A stretch of DNA of 64,000 bases from Vreelandella piezotolerans (GTDB taxonomy: Bacteria > Pseudomonadota > Gammaproteobacteria > Pseudomonadales > Halomonadaceae), in assembly GCF_012427705.1 (NCBI RefSeq), contig NZ_CP048602.1:3410001-3474000 (forward strand), given 5' to 3'. The translations under genes were made by a program, and so were the position numbers. The first letter of the stretch is position 1. Every line of letters begins with the position of its first letter. The notes below the pieces were generated by a model, which saw only the letters and a list, made by a program, of their open reading frames with translations, was not told where the DNA came from and made no database searches. Of this stretch, positions 26,625 to 34,841 are shown piece by piece.

Positions 26625-28022
26625 ATGGCGGATACCTTTGAAACTCTGACGGCAACTGAGGCATTGGCACGTTTCAGCGAGGGCTCGCTCTCGCCGGAAA
26701 CGCTGGTGGAGGACTGCTTAACGCGTATTGAGCGGGATAACCCCAAGGTGAATGCCTTCACCTGTATTAACGGGGAAGAGGCACGCCGTTTAGCGGCAGA
26801 ATCCGCTCGACGCTGGCAAGCAGGCATCCCCTGCGGCCCGCTAGACGGCATCCCAGTGACGATCAAAGATTTAACCCTAACCAAAGGCCTGCCTACACGA
26901 CTGGGTTCCACTACCACGGCACCAGATGGCCCCTGGGAAGTAGATGCGCCCATTAGCCGTCACCTGCGCAATGCCGGGGCCATTGTGGTTGGCAAGACCA
27001 CCTCGCCGGAGTTCGGCTGGAAAGGCGTGACCGACAACCCGCTGCACGGCATTACCCGCAACCCCTGGGACACCCGGCTGACGCCCGGCGGCTCTTCCGG
27101 CGGCGCCGGCGCGGCGGCGGCGCTGAATCTGGGGCTTTTGCACCAGGGCAGCGATGCCGGCGGCTCGATTCGCATACCGGCGAGCTTCACCGGTACCTTC
27201 GGCATCAAGCCGACGTTCGGCTGGGTGCCCCAATGGCCCGCCAGCGCCATGAGCACGCTTTCCCACCTGGGCCCCATGACCCGCACCGCCGCCGACGCCG
27301 CGCTGATGCTCAGCGTGATGGCACAACCGGACGCGCGGGACGGCTACGCGGGCAACCCGCAGGGGCCGAATTGGCTCGCTCCACCCCCGGCGGACCTGCG
27401 CGGCTACCGCATCGCCTTCAGCGCGAACCTGGGCTACGTGGACGTCGCGCCGGATATCGACCGCCAGGTCGAAAACGCCTTAAACCACCTGGAAGCGCTG
27501 GGCGCCACGGTCGAGCGCCTCGACCCGGGCTTTGCCAACCCGCTCGACACCTTCAACACGCTCTGGTTCGCCGGCGCCACCCAGGCGCTGGAGAAGCTGA
27601 GTGAAAAACAACAGGCAGCGCTGGACCCCGGCTTTCTCGACATCGCCCGGCGCGGCCAGGACATTTCGCTCTCGCAGTACCTCGCCGCCCGCCGCGCGCG
27701 CAGCGAGCTGACCGCCCACATGGCCGCCTTCCACGAACGTTTCGATCTACTCGTCACCCCCACGATGCCCATTTCGCCTTTTAAAGCGGGCCACAACGTG
27801 CCGCCGGGCGGGCCGTATAAAGACTGGATGGACTGGACGCCGTTCAGCTACCCCTTCAACCTCACCCAGCAACCCGCCGCCTCGCTGCCCTGCGGGCTGG
27901 ATGACCAAGGGCTTCCGGTAGGGCTTCATCTGGTCGCGGGGAAGTATCAGGATATGAAGGTGTTGCATGTGGCGCGGGTGTTGGAGGGGGTGTTGCCGAG
28001 GTTAACGCCACCTGTCGCATGA
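26625..28022 (+). CDS. Amidase (amidase-signature family)
   Basis: 465-residue amidase-signature hydrolase. Catalytic Ser-cisSer-Lys triad is complete: the lysine in VTIKDLTLTK, the cis-serine in GGSSGGAGAA, the nucleophile in DAGGSIRIPASFTG. It starts 2 bp after the previous stop and would hydrolyse an amide, possibly acting before or beside the carbamoylase. Unusual: the first ~380 bp have mixed third positions like the upstream genes, while from about 27000 the codons become almost exclusively G/C-ending up to the end, suggesting a recombination junction within the gene. The reading frame is intact. Confidence 0.9.
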   Translation: MADTFETLTATEALARFSEGSLSPETLVEDCLTRIERDNPKVNAFTCINGEEARRLAAESARRWQAGIPCGPLDGIPVTIKDLTLTKGLPTRLGSTTTAPDGPWEVDAPISRHLRNAGAIVVGKTTSPEFGWKGVTDNPLHGITRNPWDTRLTPGGSSGGAGAAAALNLGLLHQGSDAGGSIRIPASFTGTFGIKPTFGWVPQWPASAMSTLSHLGPMTRTAADAALMLSVMAQPDARDGYAGNPQGPNWLAPPPADLRGYRIAFSANLGYVDVAPDIDRQVENALNHLEALGATVERLDPGFANPLDTFNTLWFAGATQALEKLSEKQQAALDPGFLDIARRGQDISLSQYLAARRARSELTAHMAAFHERFDLLVTPTMPISPFKAGHNVPPGGPYKDWMDWTPFSYPFNLTQQPAASLPCGLDDQGLPVGLHLVAGKYQDMKVLHVARVLEGVLPRLTPPVA

Positions 28023-28100
28023 ATATAACCAGCGGCAGTGAAATGCTTATCGGGATATTCAATAAGGCGGCGTTTATGTTGAAGGGTGGGCTCGTTTCGT

Positions 28101-28176
28101 CATAACGATTGGGCTCAGCGGCCGATTTGGAGGCGCACCGCGCCGGAAAAGCGGTCCGATGCAGCCCCTGGTTATG
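28101..28176 (-). repeat. attC-like recombination site (cassette 4 end)
   Basis: On the minus strand the site begins CATAACC just after the cassette 4 stop and ends CGTTATG. The ends form an imperfect palindrome (CCGATGCAGCCCCTGGTTATG against CCGCTGAGCCC..CGTTATG) with unpaired bases, as in attC sites, and the interior is GC-rich. It marks the junction to the amidase gene. Confidence 0.6.
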
Positions 28177-28178
28177 TA

Positions 28179-28754
28179 TTACTGTCGCAGACCAAAACCA
28201 ACATAATCTGCCTCAAAATCCTCAAAGGCTGCGAGTGTCCGATCAGTTGGGTACGGGTAAAAAACAGGAATAAGATGATTTTGGTCACAAAACTCAATTA
28301 CTTCATGTCCCATAAGCTCAATGGTTTTCTGCCGCTGCTTTTCAGACATGTTTGAGTTCCGCCAATGATTGAAGAAAATCCTATCTTCAAAGTTCGAGAC
28401 TGCCTTCTGTGCTGTGCGCCTATATTGCGGTTGGTTGATTTGTGCAAAACGCGCGATTGGCAAGTGGCTGTTAAGCAGTTCATAAAAATGTTTTGGGTCA
28501 TAGCGATCATGGTTACGGCATCTCATCAACTGCTCTACGGCCGCTTTGTGGTTAATATAGCCACTTGCATGTTCTCCCTGGAGTGAGCATGTGAACCCTA
28601 TATTGTGATCGACAAACGCGAAGAGGAACTTCCTTTGATTTCTGGAATAGGCAGTTTCAATGACGCAGTTGTGATATTTAAAATTGAAGAAGGCAACGGT
28701 TACGCCCTGATCAACCATTCGGTTCTCGAACAATCCAATGTTTGTAAATCTCAA
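28179..28754 (-). CDS. Hypothetical protein (integron cassette 4)
   Basis: Up to 191 residues; TTG 28754 is the longest start, preceded by GGGG, and ATG 28718 (MVDQGVTVAFFNF) is an alternative. No signal peptide or membrane segment. The protein is rich in His, Asn and aromatic residues (KHFYELLNSHLPIARFAQIN, EDRIFFNHWRNSNMSEKQRQ) and I do not recognise a family. Base composition is clearly lower in GC than surrounding genes. Its stop codon lies 3 bp before an attC-like site and it is oriented like the other cassettes, so it is best read as a gene cassette. Confidence 0.6.
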   Translation of the reverse strand: MRFTNIGLFENRMVDQGVTVAFFNFKYHNCVIETAYSRNQRKFLFAFVDHNIGFTCSLQGEHASGYINHKAAVEQLMRCRNHDRYDPKHFYELLNSHLPIARFAQINQPQYRRTAQKAVSNFEDRIFFNHWRNSNMSEKQRQKTIELMGHEVIEFCDQNHLIPVFYPYPTDRTLAAFEDFEADYVGFGLRQ

Positions 28755-28796
28755 CTAACACCCCATGAATTCATATAACCAATCTCATCTGACCTA

Positions 28797-29108
28797 TTAT
28801 GTTTTAGGCGCCCAACCATTTCGTTCTGCAATGACCTGCCATTCAGGTTTTTTGGAAGCCACTGCCTTTTTACAGTGGTCAACTAACTCCCTCACTGCTT
28901 GATCTGTAACTTTATCAAGACAAGTCGGAGTCGACTTCCCTTTCTTGGCGTTGGCGTGTGCGCTCTGAAGTGACCCAATGGCTTTGTCGATCTTATTCAG
29001 AAGGACCTGATCCTCAGTCTTCGCTCTGACTTTCCCGAGACCCGTAATGTGGGAAGCGATCGTTTTAGCTTCTTTCGCTGTTTTCAGAACATCTTCATAA
29101 GATTTCAA
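28797..29108 (-). CDS. Hypothetical protein (integron cassette 3)
   Basis: 103-residue basic, mostly helical protein (MKSYEDVLKTAKEAKTIASH, NKIDKAIGSLQSAHANAKKG); no membrane segment and no family recognised. The TTG start has an excellent AAGGAG site 6 bp upstream. It begins about 30 bp inside the cassette after the large attC-like site at 29135-29260. A degenerate spacer of about 40 bp follows it, with GTTAG near 28760 but no convincing left core site. Confidence 0.65.
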   Translation of the reverse strand: MKSYEDVLKTAKEAKTIASHITGLGKVRAKTEDQVLLNKIDKAIGSLQSAHANAKKGKSTPTCLDKVTDQAVRELVDHCKKAVASKKPEWQVIAERNGWAPKT

Positions 29109-29134
29109 TGCGATCTCCTTTTTCTTTTTGAAAC

Positions 29135-29260
29135 ATAACGCCCAATTAAGGGGTGAGCAACGCTACCACCCAAACCTAACGCATTGTGCCATAAACACTA
29201 AACTTGAAGTAGAAGCAAAAATGCCAAGCGTTGGGAATCCCTCTTAAATTGTTTGTTAGC
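29135..29260 (-). repeat. VCR-like attC site (cassette 2 end)
   Basis: 126 bp site read on the minus strand: starts GCTAACAAACAATTTAAGAG and ends TTAATTGGGCGTTATG. It closely follows the layout of Vibrio cholerae repeats: TAACAAAC, AAGAGGGA near the left end, AGTTTAGTGTT in the middle, CCCCTTA and GGGCGTTA at the right end. The stop codon of the preceding gene lies within its left core (TAAC), as is common in cassettes. Confidence 0.85.
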
Positions 29261-30089
29261 TCGCTGACTTACGTTTTTCGTCCCAAGTTTCAAGCACAAA
29301 CATCGCTATTGTATGCGCAGAGTGAATTGCCAAACGAGCATGACGAGGTTTTAATTTATACATAATTCGACCCTCACCGTGCGCTGAACTGGCATGTGTG
29401 CGAAACGCTCCAATACCGTCAACAATTGACAGAATGCCTGATAAAACTCTTTTTAAGTCATCATCTTGAACTAGTTTAGGATCGAAACCTAAATCACCAC
29501 GCACAACTTTCCAAACGTTTTGTAGATCTTGCTTTTGAGGTTGTGCTAATTGCTCATCAGCAATATAGACCTTAAATATGGATTCCAAAATGTTGCAAGC
29601 TGCTGACACTGATTCTCTAGGTTCAGAGTTTACATTTGCTAGCGCTCTTGTAAATTCAGCTTCAATTGAGGGAATGTCTCTACCTTTAATTAAGTCAGAC
29701 AAGGAGCGACTTGGAGCTGAATTACCATCAGATACAATACCACTATTAATATAAATTAGATTGCACTGCGCAAGAATTGACTCAAGCTTTTCTTTGAACT
29801 CCTTTTTATGATTTGTAACGTTAGTTCCCCACAGGAAGACCTCTTCCTCTTCTTGCTTTGGTAACTCCATATACGTTTCAATCAACTTACCAAGGACTTT
29901 TAATGGTTCGCCTGATTCTTTGTTAATTCGTCTTAGCCACGTTTGAACTTTAACAGGCTTAGAACCTTCAGGCGGCTCCCCTGGAGCATCAGCATATAAG
30001 AATAGGTTATCGAGACTTGTATGAGTCTCGAGTGCAGATAAGTTGTCTGATAAAACCGCGATTATAGGCGCAGGAATGTCTTTTCTCAT
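29256..30089 (-). CDS. Abortive-infection-like protein (integron cassette 2)
   Basis: 277 residues. The C-terminal third, DGIGAFRTHASSAHGEGR followed by KPRHARLAIHSAHTIAMFVL, resembles the Abi_C (abortive infection C-terminus) domain, whose hallmark is a R-x-H..aHG motif followed by a helix rich in Ala/His. The N-terminal half contains a segment of mixed charge (PKQEEEEVFLWGTNVTNHKK) without recognised domain. It is flanked by two attC-like sites, one of which contains its stop codon. A role in phage defence is inferred from the domain and the cassette setting; no experimental meaning can be claimed. Confidence 0.7.
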   Translation of the reverse strand: MRKDIPAPIIAVLSDNLSALETHTSLDNLFLYADAPGEPPEGSKPVKVQTWLRRINKESGEPLKVLGKLIETYMELPKQEEEEVFLWGTNVTNHKKEFKEKLESILAQCNLIYINSGIVSDGNSAPSRSLSDLIKGRDIPSIEAEFTRALANVNSEPRESVSAACNILESIFKVYIADEQLAQPQKQDLQNVWKVVRGDLGFDPKLVQDDDLKRVLSGILSIVDGIGAFRTHASSAHGEGRIMYKLKPRHARLAIHSAHTIAMFVLETWDEKRKSAS

Positions 30090-30121
30090 ATTGCCTCTTA
30101 GCTAAAAATTGATGATTGCGA

Positions 30122-30169
30122 GCTAACGCCGCATTCAACGGCTTGTCCGCTGCAATGCTTTGTTAGGGC
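30122..30169 (-). repeat. Compact attC site (cassette 1 end)
   Basis: 48 bp, minus strand: CCTAACAAAGCATTGCAGCG at the left and AATGCGGCGTTAGC at the right; CCTAAC and GTTAGC are good core sites and CAGCGGACAAGCCG forms the inner arm. The upstream gene ends inside it, giving the tail PNKALQRTSR often seen on cassette proteins translated into attC. Confidence 0.85.
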
Positions 30170-31274
30170 TTGGCTCCGAGTTATTTACAAGCAGCTTTCC
30201 ATCGATCAGAAATACATCTATCTTGTCTTGATTCATAAGATGAGCCAGAACATTAAATCCGTCTAACTTTGCTTCCAATAAATCAAATACCCTATCTTTT
30301 ATTCGAGCAACAAAGCTAATATGCCTTTCTAATTGTTCGCTCAAATCCCTGCGCTCATAGCCAGATAAATTCAAATCGCCTTCAATTTTTCGTTGCTGCT
30401 CGCTTGTAAAGTTGTCGAAAGCATTCAGCCGATACTCCATAAGCTTATCGAGCTCAAGCTTAACTCTATTTACAAAATCTCTATGCCTCTGAATATTGCT
30501 TTCAGAATAATTCCCGCTTAGTACGATTTCACAAATCCTACCCGCCACCAAGCGTTCGAAAATAGAAAATACAGGATGAGCCAGAACTTTATTCTCGAAG
30601 AATTGATCGGGATTAAACCGCCGACCTTCATGTGTAGTAAAGTAGTGGTTAAAGCCTGTTGAATACTCCTTTGGCTCAGAATCTAAGAGCTCTTTGAACC
30701 TGTGCCTTTGAGAAACATACATCTCATAACAATCTTCGTTATTTTTTACCATCCGAGATAAATATACATCTCGCATCGATCTGTCTAGCGAGATGTCAGG
30801 TATGCTTCTAAAGCTGTCTACTATCGTCTCTGATATTCTTTCAAATCGAGCTTGCTCTTCAAGAATCTGGTGATTCCTAATATCAGCACAAAGATGAGAA
30901 ATGTAAGATAGATTGTTTTGAATTGCGCCATACAGGCTTATACCTAGCAAAGTCGGCATTAGGTCTGCTTGATTATCTAGCTCAACCTTCTGTAAGCCTG
31001 CAACATCGCTAATTTTGCCCCTCTCAATGCATGTAGATGTAAGCAGCCCCTTTAATTCCCCGCTGTTAATAGTCATTAGCTCTCGCGAAGAGTCTTTCTT
31101 AAATATGACTCTATAAAATGAGCCCTCCTCATCCCCTGCCGAGGATTTTTTTAACTTTTGACTAAAAGCCGAGACGAATGACGAATCTGACACCAGGGTA
31201 GGATTTGGGATCAAATCCATAAGCTTCGGATTATTCTCAAAAATAACTTGAATATTTTTAGGTAAATCTGTCAT
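30135..31274 (-). CDS. Hypothetical protein (integron cassette 1)
   Basis: 379 residues from ATG 31274, chosen because AGGAAG lies 8 bp upstream; longer in-frame starts run into the upstream attC-like site. The protein is soluble, largely helical and charged (HRFKELLDSEPKEYSTGFNH, NRVKLELDKLMEYRLNAFDN), with no family I recognise and no membrane segment. Its last residues (SPNKALQRTSR) are translated attC. Low GC and codon use differ from the neighbouring men genes. Given its Abi-like neighbour, defence or stress roles are possible but unsupported. Confidence 0.7.
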   Translation of the reverse strand: MTDLPKNIQVIFENNPKLMDLIPNPTLVSDSSFVSAFSQKLKKSSAGDEEGSFYRVIFKKDSSRELMTINSGELKGLLTSTCIERGKISDVAGLQKVELDNQADLMPTLLGISLYGAIQNNLSYISHLCADIRNHQILEEQARFERISETIVDSFRSIPDISLDRSMRDVYLSRMVKNNEDCYEMYVSQRHRFKELLDSEPKEYSTGFNHYFTTHEGRRFNPDQFFENKVLAHPVFSIFERLVAGRICEIVLSGNYSESNIQRHRDFVNRVKLELDKLMEYRLNAFDNFTSEQQRKIEGDLNLSGYERRDLSEQLERHISFVARIKDRVFDLLEAKLDGFNVLAHLMNQDKIDVFLIDGKLLVNNSEPSPNKALQRTSR

Positions 31275-31318
31275 GCACATTTCTTCCTGTAATCTTTGAG
31301 CCCTAACAGTGATTATAC

Positions 31319-31372
31319 GCCCAACCACATAACACCAATAAACCCGCCAGCGCGTTTATTGGTGTTATACAG
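31319..31372 (-). repeat. attC-like palindrome upstream of cassette 1
   Basis: ATAACACCAATAAAC and GTTTATTGGTGTTAT are perfect 15-bp arms around GCGCTGGCGG; on the minus strand GTTATG and GTTGGGC (matching GTTRRRY) follow the right arm. No U-tract on either strand argues against a terminator. It may be the attC of a lost upstream cassette. Confidence 0.55.
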
Positions 31373-31544
31373 CCCGCATGCGGCCCATAACTTACTGATC
31401 TATATAGATTCTATAAATTTTCAGGCAGTCTATCCATTGTTCGCGTGACCGCGTGTTTTACCGGTTCAATCATACCCTATCCACAAACTTACCTTAGGTC
31501 ACGCGTAAATTTAATGACACTCGTCAGCCATAGGTCGTAGGTCT
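31373..31544. other. Gap between the cassette cluster and the men/frd block
   Basis: About 170 bp of AT-rich DNA with no gene, no integrase fragment and no attI recognisable. Contains the short palindrome CCGCATGCGG at 31374-31383 and the repeated piece GTGACC/GGTCACGC near 31447 and 31497. No clear terminator for menE seen. Confidence 0.4.
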
Positions 31545-32954
31545 TTACTCGCCGACTCTTTCAGATGACTCAAGCGCCGCCCGCGCCTTCATCGCAAACA
31601 CCCGCCGCGAGGGCTTGAACCCCACCCCCTCAGGCCAGCCAAACCACGCATCCGGCACCATAAAGCCGGGCAGCGTCTCGCGCACCCAAGTGTTTAGTTC
31701 GGCTCCATCCACTTCCTCCGCGTGGTAGTCGACAAACGCCACCGGGCGTTCGCCCCATTCCGGTTGAGGCACGGGCACCACCAGCGCTTGGGCAACACCG
31801 GGGTGGTCGACCAGGCGTTGTTCGATGGCTTCGGGTTGGATGTTTTCGCCGCCGGAGATGAAGGCGTTGTCCAGCCGCCCTTCCACCACTAGCTCGCCTT
31901 GCTTTGTGAAGTGGCCCTTGTCCCTGGTGGCGAACCAGCCTTCGCTGTCGACCGCCGGGGTAAGCTGGCCGTCTTGCAGGTAGCCCTCAAAAAGCGTTTC
32001 GCCGCGCACCTGGATCTCGCCGTTGTGGACGCGCACTTCGCGCCCGGGCAGGGGCTTGCCGACCACGCCGGGGGCGCCGGGCAGGCCGGTGCATACCTGG
32101 CTGGCCATTTCCGAGAGGCCGTAGCTCACCCTGGGCGTCAGGCCCAGCGCGGTCATTTTGGCGACCAGCGGCGCGGGGATGGCGGCGCCGCCGAGCAGCA
32201 GCTCGCGTAGCTGTGTCTTTTGCGGGTCGAATCCCGCGTGAAGCAGCCGCCAGAGCTGGGTGGGCACCAGCGAGAGGTGGGTGATGGGCTGGCGTTGCAG
32301 GCGCTCCAGAAGCGGTGCGCCGTCGTCGATAATGACGCGCCCACCGGCGAGGAACACCCGAAAGGCGATGGCGTAGCCGCCGATGTGGAAAAGCGGCAGC
32401 GAGAGCAGCCAGCCGCTCGCTTGATCCACAGAAATGAACGATGCCGAGCCCCGCGACGAGGCCAGATGATTGCCAAGGCGATGCTGCACCGCCTTGGGCG
32501 TACCGCTGGAGCCGGAGGTAAAGATGGTGTTGCTGGGCTGGTCGGGGTCGAGGAGCGGCTCGCCCGGTTCGGCCTCGGCGGTGAAGTCCAGCGCCAGTGG
32601 CGTCGGGCCCTCGGCGTTTGCAAGCTTGGGGCTGCCCCCTTCGGGCTGGGCCAGAAAGCGCGCGGGCAGGCGCGCCGCCATGGCGACCTGCTCCCCGGCG
32701 GGCACCGCCGGGTTGACCGGGCAGAACACCACCCGGGCGCGCAGGCAGGCCCAGGCCAATAATAGTGCGTTGAGCGAGCCGCGGGCGGGCACCAGCAGCC
32801 GCTCGCCGGGGGGCATTTGGCGCATCAGCTGCCGGGCAAGCCCCGCCACGCGGCGGTCCAGCTGGCGGTAGCTCAGCCGCTGCTCGCTGGCCTCGATGGC
32901 GATGTGTTCGGGGGTTTGAGTGGCCCAGGCGTGGATGGGGCAAGGCTCGGTCAT
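31545..32954 (-). CDS. menE: o-Succinylbenzoate-CoA ligase
   Basis: 469-residue acyl-adenylate ligase that activates o-succinylbenzoate with ATP and CoA in menaquinone synthesis. AMP-binding motif TIFTSGSSGTPKAV, later VSYGLSEMASQV and RDKGHFTKQGELVVEGRLDN. ATG 32954 with CAGGAG 6 bp upstream gives normal length; the frame stays open far upstream but lies inside menC. Context (menC, menB immediately upstream on the same strand) fixes the assignment over other ligases. Confidence 0.93.
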   Translation of the reverse strand: MTEPCPIHAWATQTPEHIAIEASEQRLSYRQLDRRVAGLARQLMRQMPPGERLLVPARGSLNALLLAWACLRARVVFCPVNPAVPAGEQVAMAARLPARFLAQPEGGSPKLANAEGPTPLALDFTAEAEPGEPLLDPDQPSNTIFTSGSSGTPKAVQHRLGNHLASSRGSASFISVDQASGWLLSLPLFHIGGYAIAFRVFLAGGRVIIDDGAPLLERLQRQPITHLSLVPTQLWRLLHAGFDPQKTQLRELLLGGAAIPAPLVAKMTALGLTPRVSYGLSEMASQVCTGLPGAPGVVGKPLPGREVRVHNGEIQVRGETLFEGYLQDGQLTPAVDSEGWFATRDKGHFTKQGELVVEGRLDNAFISGGENIQPEAIEQRLVDHPGVAQALVVPVPQPEWGERPVAFVDYHAEEVDGAELNTWVRETLPGFMVPDAWFGWPEGVGFKPSRRVFAMKARAALESSERVGE

Positions 32955-32976
32955 GCGGGGCTCCTGAGGGTGGCGA

Positions 32977-33918
32977 TCACGCCGAGTGGTAGAGGCAGCG
33001 GCAGCGCTCGACCATGACCGCACCGCGTTGGTCGGTAAGGCGCCCAGCGAGCCAGCCGCCGGTATCCAGCCCCGGCGGCTCGCCCGGCGCCCACTCCCGG
33101 GCCAGGCGCGAAAGCAGCTCCAGGCCCAGCTCGGATTCGAAGCTCGATGACACCACCACGCGAAGCCCCAGCGCCCGCGCCCGTTCGACCAGCGCCTGGC
33201 ACGCGGCAAGCGAGCCGATCAGCGTGGGTTTGATGACCAGCGCCGCCAGCTGCGGGTGTGCCTGCCAGGGGCGCTGCCGCGAGAGGGTTTCGTCCAGCGC
33301 AAAGGGCACGCCGGTCGCCTCGGCCACGGCCTGGGTGTCGGTAAGCGCGGCGCAGGGCTCTTCCAGGTAGTCGATCTGCCCCGGCGGCAGCCCGGCACAG
33401 AAGCGCCGCGCCTGCTCGCGGGTGAAGCCGCCGTTGGCGTCCAGTATCAGCCGGGTGGTGGGCAAGCGCTCACTTATCCGCTTGATCAGCGCCAGCTCTT
33501 CATTGATGGGGTAGCGGGCGACCTTGAGCTTGAGGCGCTCCGGCGGCGCCGTTCGCCACGCCTTGAGGCGGACCTCGATCTCGATCATCAGATGGGCAGG
33601 CGTACCCTGAAGCAGCGGGTACGGGGCGGGTGATTGGGGCAAGCGCTCGGGCCAGGCGCGCCGGGCGCAGCCAAGGCCGAACTGCACCGAGGCAAGCTGC
33701 GGGGTCGGCACCTCGCCGCGCTCGAAAGCGGCCAGGTAGGCCAGCGCCTCGGCTTCGGCCTGGGCCAGGGTCTCGCAGGAGAAGCCCGGCAACGGGGCGA
33801 TCTCGCCCCACTGGCCGTCGATGTTTACCAGCAGCCCCTCGCGCTGGGTCAGCCGCTCGCCGTTCAGCGTCAGCGGCCTGGTCAGCGCAAGCGCGTAGCG
33901 GTAGAGCGCGCGCGCCAT
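32977..33918 (-). CDS. menC: o-Succinylbenzoate synthase
   Basis: 313-residue enolase-superfamily enzyme dehydrating SHCHC to o-succinylbenzoate. Catalytic lysine in LKLKVARYP, metal-binding Asp/Glu in LILDANGGF and DYLEEPC, second lysine in ALVIKPTLIGS. ATG 33918 overlaps the menB stop (ATGA), which decides the start; the upstream open frame is a shadow of menB. Very GC-rich. Confidence 0.92.
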   Translation of the reverse strand: MARALYRYALALTRPLTLNGERLTQREGLLVNIDGQWGEIAPLPGFSCETLAQAEAEALAYLAAFERGEVPTPQLASVQFGLGCARRAWPERLPQSPAPYPLLQGTPAHLMIEIEVRLKAWRTAPPERLKLKVARYPINEELALIKRISERLPTTRLILDANGGFTREQARRFCAGLPPGQIDYLEEPCAALTDTQAVAEATGVPFALDETLSRQRPWQAHPQLAALVIKPTLIGSLAACQALVERARALGLRVVVSSSFESELGLELLSRLAREWAPGEPPGLDTGGWLAGRLTDQRGAVMVERCRCLYHSA

Positions 33919-34778
33919 CAGGGGTTGCGCGGGTAGCGGGAGAAATCCGGGCGGCGCTTCTCGTTGAAGGCGTTGCGCCCCTCCTGGCCCTCTTCGGTCA
34001 TGTAGTAGAGCATGGTGGCGTTGCCGGCCAGCTCCTGAAGCCCCGCCTGGCCGTCGCAGTCGGCGTTGAGCGAGGCTTTCAGGCAGCGCAGCGCCATGGG
34101 GCTGTGCTGGAGCATCTCGCGGCACCAGCGCACGCTTTCCCGCTCGAGCTCGTCAAGCGGCACCACGTGGTTGACCAGGCCCATGTCGAGGGCCTGCTCG
34201 GCGCCGTACTGGCGGCAGAGAAACCAGATTTCTCGCGCCTTCTTCTGGCCGACGATGCGCGCCAGGTAGGAGGCGCCATAGCCGCCATCAAACGAGCCGA
34301 CCTTGGGGCCGGTCTGGCCGAAGATGGCGTTGTCGGCGGCGATGGTCAAATCGCACATCAGGTGCAGCACGTGGCCGCCGCCAATGGCGTAGCCCGCCAC
34401 CATGGCGACCACCGGCTTCGGGCAGGTGCGAATGTCACGCTGGAAATCCAGTACGTTGAGGTGATGGGTGCCCGCCTCGTCGCGGTAGCCGCCGTAGTCG
34501 CCACGAATGCGCTGGTCGCCCCCGGAGCAGAAGGCCTGTTCGCCCGCCCCGGTCAGCAGAATCGCGCCGATGGCGCTGTCGTGGCGCGCGCGGCCGAGGG
34601 CATGGATCATCTCGCTCACCGTTTGCGGGCGAAACGCATTGCGCACCTCAGGGCGATTGATGGTGATCCGTGCAATGCCCTCCTCAGCGGTGTGATAGAG
34701 GATGTCCTGGTACTCTTGCGAGGCGTCCTGCCACTTGATGGGGGCATACAGCGCCTGTTCCGTGAGTCCTTCGATCAT
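33918..34778 (-). CDS. menB: 1,4-Dihydroxy-2-naphthoyl-CoA synthase
   Basis: 286-residue crotonase-fold enzyme closing the naphthoquinone ring from succinylbenzoyl-CoA. Family marks: [40 protein letters not shown] with the oxyanion-hole glycines, and [15 protein letters not shown]. The C-terminal [18 protein letters not shown] and [12 protein letters not shown] are diagnostic of MenB. Coupled to menC by a 4 bp overlap; begins about 60 bp after frdD, so it is probably read through from the frd genes. Confidence 0.95.
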   Translation of the reverse strand: MIEGLTEQALYAPIKWQDASQEYQDILYHTAEEGIARITINRPEVRNAFRPQTVSEMIHALGRARHDSAIGAILLTGAGEQAFCSGGDQRIRGDYGGYRDEAGTHHLNVLDFQRDIRTCPKPVVAMVAGYAIGGGHVLHLMCDLTIAADNAIFGQTGPKVGSFDGGYGASYLARIVGQKKAREIWFLCRQYGAEQALDMGLVNHVVPLDELERESVRWCREMLQHSPMALRCLKASLNADCDGQAGLQELAGNATMLYYMTEEGQEGRNAFNEKRRPDFSRYPRNP

Positions 34779-34841
34779 GCTGACCTCGTGCTTATCAGGG
34801 GTGTGCGTTCTTTTTGATACGGCCGTGTTCGCGGGCGGGCC

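Noticed and set aside
28755..28796. Possible fifth attC site between cassettes 3 and 4
   Set aside because: GTTAG is present but the left core reads CCTAAAAC and the arms do not pair convincingly; too weak to annotate.
31319..31372. Reading the 15-bp palindrome as an intrinsic terminator
   Set aside because: No T-tract follows on either strand, while GTTATG/GTTGGGC core-like sequences do, so attC-like is preferred.
32955..33209. Longer menE product
   Set aside because: The extra N-terminal residues are the opposite-frame shadow of menC, arginine- and tryptophan-rich and non-conserved.
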